Shown: positions 32,063 through 36,768 of the stretch, piece by piece
How the letters are laid out: the number at the start of each line of letters is the position of its first letter
Numbering within the stretch: the first letter of the stretch is position 1
Source: Prevotella sp.
GTDB lineage: Bacteria > Bacteroidota > Bacteroidia > Bacteroidales > Bacteroidaceae
Direction: 5' to 3'
NCBI GenBank assembly: GCA_022788105.1
Contig: JALEVZ010000046.1
Location: 1-36,768, forward strand
DNA length: 36,768 bases
Made by a program: the position numbers and the translations under genes
Notes under the pieces: model-generated
Seen by the model: the letters and a program-made list of their open reading frames with translations, nothing else
Told to the model about the DNA's origin: nothing
Database searches by the model: none

Positions 32063-33244
32063 TCAATGGTGGAACAGTCTCACGCCTGTGAAGGCCATAG
32101 CAATGCCGTACTTGTCGCATGTCTCAATGACATTGTCGTCGCGTACGGAGCCGCCGGCTTGCGCGATGAACTGCACTCCGCTCTTGTGGGCGCGCTCGAT
32201 GTTGTCGCCGAAGGGGAAGAATGCGTCGGAACCGAGGGCTACGCCAGTGTTCTGCGCAATCCATTCTTTCTTCTCTTCCATGGTCAGCACTTCGGGCTTC
32301 TCCTTGAAGAACTGCTGCCAGGTGCCGTCACGAAGCACGTCGTCGTGGTCTTCAGAGATGTAGACGTCGATAGTGTTGTCGCGGTCGGCGCGGCGGATGC
32401 CATCGATGAACGGGAGGTTCATTACCTTCGGGTGCTGGCGCAACCACCAGATGTCGGCCTTGTTACCAGCGAGGCGCGTGCAGTGGATGCGGCTCTGCTG
32501 GCCTGCTCCGATGCCGATGGCCTGGCCGTCTTTAACGTAGCACACGGAGTTGGACTGTGTATATTTCAGCGTGATGAGCGAGATGATGAGGTCGCGCATG
32601 GCTTCTGGTGTGAACTCCTTGTTCTCGGTGGGACGGTTTTCGAACAGGGCGGGGTCGTCGAGGCGTACCTCATTGCGGCCCTGCTCAAAGGTCACGCCGA
32701 ACACCTGCTTGTGTTCGATGGGTTCGGGACGGTAGGTGGGGTCTATCTTTATCACATTGTAGGTACCCTTGCGCTTAGCCTTCAGTATGTCGAGGGCCTC
32801 AGGGGTAAAGTCGGGGGCAATCACTCCGTCGCTCACTTCGCGCTTGATGAGCGTGGCAGTGGCTGCGTCGCAGGTGTCGCTGAGTGCTACGAAGTCGCCG
32901 TAAGAGCTCATTCGGTCGGCGCCGCGTGCTCGTGCATAGGCGCAAGCGATAGGTGACAGCTCCTCTTTCACATCGTCTACGAAGTAGATCTTCTTGAGGG
33001 TGTCGCTCAAAGGCAGACCGATGGCGGCTCCTGCCGGTGACACGTGCTTGAACGATGCGGCTGCGGGCATGCCTGTCGCTTCCTTCAGCTCTTTCACAAG
33101 CTGCCATGAGTTCAGCGCGTCGAGGAAGTTGATGTAGCCAGGACGGCCGTTCAACACTTCAAGGGGAAGTTCGCCTTCAGCCATGTAGATGCGTGAGGGC
33201 TTCTGGTTGGGATTGCATCCGTACTTTAATGCTAATTCTTTCAT
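32063..33244 (-). CDS. Stand-alone AICAR transformylase (PurH C-terminal half)
   Basis: 393 aa, lacking the IMP cyclohydrolase half that normally opens bifunctional PurH (about 510 aa). It begins LALKYGCNPNQKPSRIYMAE. The catalytic region reads AASFKHVSPAGAA near residues 62-74 (the Lys-His pair of AICAR transformylase). Further blocks: YGDFVALSDTCDAATATLIK, SDGVIAPDFTPEALDIL, LKYTQSNSVCYVKDGQAIGIGAGQQSR and GSDAFFPFGDNIERAHKSG. It should formylate AICAR with 10-formyl-THF to FAICAR. Ring closure needs another protein not in this window. Monofunctional copies beside full purH are known to me in Bacteroidota. It has its own promoter. Confidence 0.92.
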   Translation of the reverse strand: MKELALKYGCNPNQKPSRIYMAEGELPLEVLNGRPGYINFLDALNSWQLVKELKEATGMPAAASFKHVSPAGAAIGLPLSDTLKKIYFVDDVKEELSPIACAYARARGADRMSSYGDFVALSDTCDAATATLIKREVSDGVIAPDFTPEALDILKAKRKGTYNVIKIDPTYRPEPIEHKQVFGVTFEQGRNEVRLDDPALFENRPTENKEFTPEAMRDLIISLITLKYTQSNSVCYVKDGQAIGIGAGQQSRIHCTRLAGNKADIWWLRQHPKVMNLPFIDGIRRADRDNTIDVYISEDHDDVLRDGTWQQFFKEKPEVLTMEEKKEWIAQNTGVALGSDAFFPFGDNIERAHKSGVQFIAQAGGSVRDDNVIETCDKYGIAMAFTGVRLFHH

Positions 33245-33279
33245 GTTGTGGATATTGAAGAAATGATTTTGTCCTGATG

Positions 33280-33311
33280 CAAAATTACGATTTTTTTATG
33301 AATTACACAAC
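33280..33311 (-). promoter_or_regulatory. Promoter of the AICAR transformylase gene
   Basis: Minus-strand TAATTTTG (33287-33280) with GTTG (33311-33308) 20 nt upstream. The leader to the start codon at 33244 is about 30 nt. Confidence 0.58.
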
Positions 33312-33489
33312 ACTTTTCTATATGGTGGCGAAGCTCTTTTGTGGCTGTAGCGCAAATTGTTGCCTTATGACAAGAAAAGATGAAGGGACTGCGATTTTTT
33401 TGCGTCGTCAGTGATGTGGCTCCCGTTTTTTTGCTACTTTTGCATCGCGTGGCAGCATGATAAAATCGCTATCTGTGGCACTATGTTGG

Positions 33490-33621
33490 CGCATCGCAGT
33501 TGCTTGGCAGCTCTGTGGTAGCTTAGTGGCACTTCTGTTATAGTCTAATGGCACTTCTGTTATAGCTTAATGGCGTTTTGGTTATAGCTTAATGGCGCTT
33601 CTGTTATAGCCTAATGCTGTT
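33490..33621 (+). repeat. 22-nt tandem array D
   Basis: Six 22-nt units beginning at 33490, 33512, 33534, 33556, 33578 and 33600. The clear consensus is tctgttatagcttaatggc with variants; the first unit is the most diverged but keeps TGGCA in register (TGG at 33505, 33527, 33549, 33571, 33593). It lies just upstream of the 80-aa gene at 33661. The region 33312-33489 is AT-rich without a gene. Confidence 0.87.
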
Positions 33622-33660
33622 TTATTATGGCTGCCAAGTATGTATGAAGGAGAAAGAATT

Positions 33661-33903
33661 ATGGAGAAATTGTTGCTTGAACTCAAGAAACTTGAGAAGA
33701 CTGCGGGGCGGGAAGTGAAGAAAAATCCGCTCAAAATGGATGCTATCAGAAAGCTGATAGCATGTCTGCGCGGCAAGGAGAAACCCAGTGCAGAGGCTCT
33801 TAACAGGCTGGCGCTGCTGTTTGGGTTCCAAGATTGGGCCACATTGAGGGCCGCTTTGCACGGCACTGCCGACGGCGAGGCGAACTATGAAGATGGTAAA
33901 TAA
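33661..33903 (+). CDS. Small helical protein of unknown function
   Basis: 80 aa from MEKLLLELKKLEKTAGREVK; an ATG at 33640 is also in frame. Three amphipathic helices, with AIRKLIACLRGKEKPSAEAL and LNRLALLFGFQDWATLRAAL. It looks like a compact helix-turn-helix-sized fold, but I do not recognise a family. Its end (DGEANYEDGK) is acidic. The gene sits between array D (40 bp upstream) and a bidirectional terminator and is convergent with rplS. It may be a Bacteroidales-specific regulator; that is inference from size and helix pattern. Confidence 0.6.
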   Translation: MEKLLLELKKLEKTAGREVKKNPLKMDAIRKLIACLRGKEKPSAEALNRLALLFGFQDWATLRAALHGTADGEANYEDGK

Positions 33904-33952
33904 AAAAAAAGATACTGCATCGTGACTGCCACGACAGCGGTATCTTTTTTTT
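33904..33952. terminator. Bidirectional terminator between the 80-aa gene and rplS
   Basis: A-rich arm ending gatac pairs with gtatc plus T run (33904-33915 and 33940-33952), with an inner cgtg/cacg pair. It ends both convergent genes. Confidence 0.9.
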
Positions 33953-33983
33953 ATTTTTCTGCTTAGGGCGGAAAAGAAGCTTA

Positions 33984-34343
33984 TTACTCGCCGGTAACAA
34001 CGCGTCTTTCTGCGATACGAGCCTTCTTACCAGTGAGCTTGCGCAGGTAGTAAAGCTTAGCGCGACGAACCTTACCGTGCTTGTTCACCTCAATATTTTC
34101 GATGTTGGGTGACTCGATGGGGAAGATACGCTCTACGCCGATAGTACCAGACATCTTGCGAACGGTGAAACGCTTCTTGTCACCATGGCCAGAGATCTTG
34201 ATTACTACGCCACGGTAGAGCTGGATACGCTCCTTTGAACCCTCGATAATTTTGTAAGCGACAGTGATGGTGTCACCAGAGCGGAACTCCGGGAACTGCT
34301 TGCCGGTTGCAAATGCTTCTTCAGCAACTTTAATTAAATCCAT
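33984..34343 (-). CDS. rplS: 50S ribosomal protein L19
   Basis: 119 aa from [20 protein letters not shown]; the longer frame to 34400 is rejected. The L19 signature is complete: [29 protein letters not shown], then [20 protein letters not shown] and [20 protein letters not shown]19 sits at the 30S-50S interface. A well-formed promoter lies upstream, and array E lies beyond it. It is a single-gene unit ending at the bidirectional terminator, without the trmD/rpsP neighbours seen in other phyla. Confidence 0.97.
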   Translation of the reverse strand: MDLIKVAEEAFATGKQFPEFRSGDTITVAYKIIEGSKERIQLYRGVVIKISGHGDKKRFTVRKMSGTIGVERIFPIESPNIENIEVNKHGKVRRAKLYYLRKLTGKKARIAERRVVTGE

Positions 34344-34434
34344 TGTTGTTTTGATAATTAAATTTGTTTTATCGTTCCAACGTAACATAACGAGCAACAC
34401 TTCTTCCCGTCATCGGTTACGCCGAAAAGCGGTG

Positions 34435-34466
34435 CAAAGTTACTGCTTTTTTCCCGACGGCGCAAA
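34435..34466 (-). promoter_or_regulatory. Promoter of rplS
   Basis: Minus-strand TTTG (34466-34463), a 20-nt spacer and TAACTTTG (34442-34435). A full consensus match; the transcript starts near 34428. Confidence 0.72.
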
Positions 34467-34499
34467 TTTTAGACACGTTATTCGCTTGTGCGACAGTGT

Positions 34500-34609
34500 T
34501 TTTAACCAAAGCGTTGGTGTCTTTTAACTAAAGCGTTGGTGTCCTTTAACTAAAGCGTTGGTGTCTTTTAACTAAAGCATAGGTGTCTTAACGCCAAAGC
34601 AATGGCGTT
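34500..34609 (+). repeat. 22-nt tandem array E
   Basis: Five 22-nt units starting at 34500, 34522, 34544, 34566 and 34588; the core is aactaaagcgttggtgtc with small changes. TGG recurs at 34515, 34537, 34559 and 34603 (AGG at 34581). The array lies between the divergent promoters of rplS (ending 34466) and the 5'-nucleotidase pair (starting 34632), so it may affect either. Confidence 0.88.
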
Positions 34610-34631
34610 GCCACGATTTTGGATTGTGATA

Positions 34632-34663
34632 TTTGGCTTGCTGCGGTTTTATGCTTATCTTTG
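34632..34663 (+). promoter_or_regulatory. Promoter of the split 5'-nucleotidase pair
   Basis: TTTG at 34632-34635, a 20-nt spacer and TATCTTTG at 34656-34663: a full consensus match. The leader to the ATG at 34824 is about 155 nt; it holds no other recognisable element. Confidence 0.72.
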
Positions 34664-34823
34664 CATATAATGCTGACGACATGGCTTCATTGTTTATAAG
34701 AAATAAATCTAGTGAAAGCCATGAAGCAGACGCTTGAAGGTCTCGAAGTCGGCAACTAAAATATAAGAAGAAATATAATAAAACGTAATAAGGAATATAA
34801 CAAAAACGCAAGAAGGAGAATAT

Positions 34824-35591
34824 ATGTACAGACTATTGGTAAGAAGTGCCTGCTTGGTAGGGGCTGTTGCTGTGTGTACTTCGTGTGCGCAGCAGTGGCA
34901 ACTGACGGGCATGGAGCGCACGCGAGTGCTCGTGGACAAACGCTATGACGCTCGCCCCGACGCAAAAGCAGCACAATTTTTGGCGCCATACAGCGCTACG
35001 GTAGACAGCATGATGAGTCCGGTGGTGGGACGCACCGCCCGTTTCATGGCGTCGCATCGCCCGGAGAGCGAGTTGTCAAACCTGCTTTCCGACATACTGG
35101 CGTGGGCATCGGCGCACTTTGACGAGAAGGTGGACTTCGCGGTATATAACATGGGCGGCATACGTGCAGCCCTGCCCGAGGGCAATGTAACGGTTGGCGA
35201 CGTGCTTGACGTGGCGCCGTTTGAAAACAAAATATCGTTTCTCACGCTCAGCGGTGACAAGGTGAAGGAACTATTTGAGCAGATGGCGCGCCGTGGAGGC
35301 GAGGGTGTGAGTGCGTCGGTGAAGCTTCGCATCACGCAAGACGGCAGACTCGTGAGCGCATCGGTGGCAGGAAAGCCTATTGACGACAAGACATCGTATC
35401 GCATTGCCACGCTCGACTACCTCGCACAGGGCAACGACGAGCTGGTGGCGTTTAAGGCAAAGACCAATGTTGTGGCGCCTGCTGGCGATGACAACAACGT
35501 GAGAAACATCATAATGGACTACTTCCGCGAGGCTGCTGCCAAAGGCATGGCGGTGGACAGCCGCATGGACGGCCGCATAGTGAAGGAATAA
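34824..35591 (+). CDS. 5'-nucleotidase C-terminal domain lipoprotein
   Basis: 255 aa with signal MYRLLVRSACLVGAVAVCTS and lipobox CTSC, so it is envelope-anchored. It carries the 5_nucleotid_C (substrate-specificity) domain only: YNMGGIRAALPEGNVTVGDV followed by DVAPFENKISFLTLSGDKV, near residues 106-145, and SYRIATLDYLAQGNDE. In UshA-type enzymes this domain follows the metallophosphatase domain in one chain. Here the catalytic half is a separate gene 25 bp downstream, so the halves are split and in swapped order. The two probably act together in the periplasm on nucleotides, though each could be independent. Confidence 0.88.
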   Translation: MYRLLVRSACLVGAVAVCTSCAQQWQLTGMERTRVLVDKRYDARPDAKAAQFLAPYSATVDSMMSPVVGRTARFMASHRPESELSNLLSDILAWASAHFDEKVDFAVYNMGGIRAALPEGNVTVGDVLDVAPFENKISFLTLSGDKVKELFEQMARRGGEGVSASVKLRITQDGRLVSASVAGKPIDDKTSYRIATLDYLAQGNDELVAFKAKTNVVAPAGDDNNVRNIIMDYFREAAAKGMAVDSRMDGRIVKE

Positions 35592-35616
35592 TCAACGTGA
35601 AGAAAGGACAGAAACA

Positions 35617-36459
35617 ATGAGAAAAACATTGCTTTTAACGGCAGTGATGCTGCTTTCTGTGCTTGCCGCAGGTGCGCAGAAGAGACTTGAGATATTGCAT
35701 ACCAACGACACACACAGCTGTGTGATGCCTCTGAACCCTAACCTTGCCGACACGGCAGTGGCAGGACGCGGCGGATTTTTGCGGCGTGTGGCAATGGTGA
35801 AAGAGGAGCGTGAGAAGAATCCCAACTTGCTGCTCATCGACAGTGGTGACTTCTCACAGGGTTCGCCATACTATACTTTGTTCCGTGGCGAGGTGGAAGT
35901 GGGACTGATGAACGAGATGGGGTACGACGCCGTGGCTATCGGCAACCACGAATTTGACTTTGGACTCGACAATATGGCGCGCCTGTTTCGTATGGCGCAG
36001 TTCCCCGTTTTGTGTGCCAACTACGACTTCACGGGCACCGTGGTGGAGGGTCTTGTGAAACCCTACGTCATATTGAAACGTAACGGACTGAAGGTCGGCA
36101 TCTTCGGACTGGCGCCCGCACTCGACGGACTTGTTGACGCCACGAAATGTGTAGGGGTGAAATATCTCGACCCAGTGGAGACGGGCAATAAGGTGGCGGC
36201 AGAGCTGAAGCACGCTAAGAAGTGTGACGTGGTGATATGTGTGTCGCACCTCGGATGGGAGAAACTGCCTGAGATGGGTGACCCATACCTTATAGAGCAC
36301 AGTAAAGACATTGACCTTGTGCTCGGCGGACACTCTCATTCTTACTTCAAGACGCTGAGATATGTTAAAAACGCGGAGGGGCGTGAGATTGCCACAGACC
36401 AAAACGGAAAGAGCGGAATATACGTCGGCAAGATAATGCTCGACTTCAAACGTAAGTAA
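35617..36459 (+). CDS. Metallophosphoesterase, 5'-nucleotidase N-terminal half
   Basis: 280 aa with signal peptide MRKTLLLTAVMLLSVLAAGA. All calcineurin-like metal motifs are present: EILHTNDTHS at 24-33, IDSGDFSQG near 70, IGNHEFDFG near 107-115, VSHLGWE near 207 and GGHSHS near 235-240. It should hydrolyse 5'-nucleotides or related phosphoesters with two metals. There is no C-terminal substrate domain; the preceding lipoprotein carries that. The pair reads through a 25-bp gap and is followed by a terminator at 36471. Confidence 0.92.
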   Translation: MRKTLLLTAVMLLSVLAAGAQKRLEILHTNDTHSCVMPLNPNLADTAVAGRGGFLRRVAMVKEEREKNPNLLLIDSGDFSQGSPYYTLFRGEVEVGLMNEMGYDAVAIGNHEFDFGLDNMARLFRMAQFPVLCANYDFTGTVVEGLVKPYVILKRNGLKVGIFGLAPALDGLVDATKCVGVKYLDPVETGNKVAAELKHAKKCDVVICVSHLGWEKLPEMGDPYLIEHSKDIDLVLGGHSHSYFKTLRYVKNAEGREIATDQNGKSGIYVGKIMLDFKRK

Positions 36460-36470
36460 TAAAGAGCCGC

Positions 36471-36502
36471 CCCGTCCTGACTGTAGGATGGGGCGGTTTT
36501 TT
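36471..36502 (+). terminator. Terminator of the 5'-nucleotidase pair
   Basis: Arms ccgccccgtcct / aggatggggcgg with a 6-nt loop, followed by a T6 run. It ends the pair. Confidence 0.9.
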
Positions 36503-36540
36503 GTCATAGCCTTCTCTTGTCTATGTATGGCGCATCGTCA

Positions 36541-36636
36541 TCATAACAGTCTCCTCTTGCCGTTGCGGAGGGAGATGATTTCTCCGTCAGTCAATGGCAT
36601 GACGAAGTCTTGAAAGGAGGCAATAAAAATGAGGGT
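36541..36636 (-). other. Possible truncated C-terminal coding fragment
   Basis: A minus-strand stop (TGA, 36543-36541) closes an open stretch that would encode SFQDFVMPLTDGEIISLRNG and KRRLL. It has no start, and an in-frame stop lies upstream in the hairpin at 36631-36674. It could be the C-terminus of a gene interrupted by an insertion at about 36631, or chance. Not assigned. Confidence 0.2.
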
Positions 36637-36674
36637 GTGTCATAATTGACTATGGTCATTTATGGTGCACCCTC
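36631..36674. repeat. Long imperfect hairpin, possible insertion-sequence end
   Basis: gagggtgtgtcataattgac (36631-36650) folds on ggtcatttatgg and tgcaccctc (to 36674) with three wobble pairs and one mismatch. A gagggtgtgtca-type end is reminiscent of insertion-sequence termini. From 36768 back to 36727 a minus-strand stretch without stops (SVWMAILRQWGTI, then stop) could be the end of a gene in the next region. I cannot see the other end, so an IS remains a guess; a terminator is the alternative. Confidence 0.35.
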
Positions 36675-36768
36675 CTTTTGTATATCGTTTAGCGAGAGCA
36701 AAACCAAAGTTTTTTATTTATTTTTGTTATATGGTGCCCCATTGTCTTAAAATTGCCATCCAGACACT

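Noticed and set aside
31949..32956. 335-codon plus-strand open frame opposite the AICAR transformylase
   Set aside because: The minus-strand gene is certain by motif. The plus-strand product is a Val/Ala/Leu-rich shadow without a family.
5942..34609. The 22-nt arrays as CRISPR
   Set aside because: Units are directly tandem with no spacers between them, are degenerate, and no cas gene is present.
1..36768. tRNA and rRNA genes
   Set aside because: I looked through the gaps for clover-leaf arms and rRNA motifs and saw none; a covariance-model search would be decisive.

Overview
The window looks like the chromosome of a Prevotellaceae-type bacterium (order Bacteroidales). The signs are: an rpoA-rplQ ribosomal-operon end; repeated Bacteroidota promoter boxes (TTTG, about 20 nt, TAnnTTTG) and few Shine-Dalgarno sites; a FucP/NagP-type sugar permease, a GH3 lipoprotein, a DUF4831 protein, a stand-alone AICAR transformylase and a secreted protein with a type IX-like C-terminal tail. 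The assignment comes from gene content and motifs, not from a database search.

Layout. 1-3.3 kb: end of rpoA, rplQ, then a minus-strand metallo-beta-lactamase-fold hydrolase and threonine aldolase, and an AT-rich orphan. 3.6-8.3 kb: a lone ftsZ, an unknown 207-aa protein, a DUF1810 protein and a glycine-zipper lipoprotein. 8.3-13.6 kb: minus-strand GH3 beta-glucosidase, rlpA, gdhA and a probably frameshifted orphan response regulator. 14.0-19.5 kb: two tandem nagA copies and a 989-aa protein with two receiver-like domains fused to a PEP-synthase ATP-binding domain. 19.6-26.2 kb: minus-strand secreted Ig-like protein with a 61-aa peptide, a sugar permease, DUF4831 and nnr. 26.3-31.4 kb: hpt, adk, obgE-pgeF and a two-domain LytM protein. 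31.6-36.8 kb: a 68-aa basic protein, an AICAR transformylase, an 80-aa protein, rplS, a 5'-nucleotidase split into two genes in swapped order, and a possible insertion-sequence edge.

Most genes are housekeeping: translation (rplQ, rplS), purine metabolism and salvage (hpt, adk, AICAR transformylase, PgeF, 5'-nucleotidase), nitrogen assimilation (gdhA), amino-sugar and glycan use (nagA x2, GH3, permease) and the cell wall (ftsZ, rlpA, LytM).

The most unusual signal is non-coding. Six gene-free gaps each carry a degenerate tandem array whose period is exactly 22 nt, with 4 to 6 units each, at about 5.94, 13.63, 24.46, 27.86, 33.49 and 34.50 kb. The unit sequence differs from locus to locus. 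Period, intergenic placement and usually a short core (about RTGGYG) are shared. Two of the arrays (5.94 and 27.86 kb) are clearly copies of one roughly 135-bp element. I see no family I can name with certainty; tandem-repeat MITEs of the BrickBuilt type in Porphyromonas are the closest precedent I recall. Second-tier observations are a tandem NagA copy that has lost a metal-binding histidine, and the receiver/PEP-synthase fusion protein.
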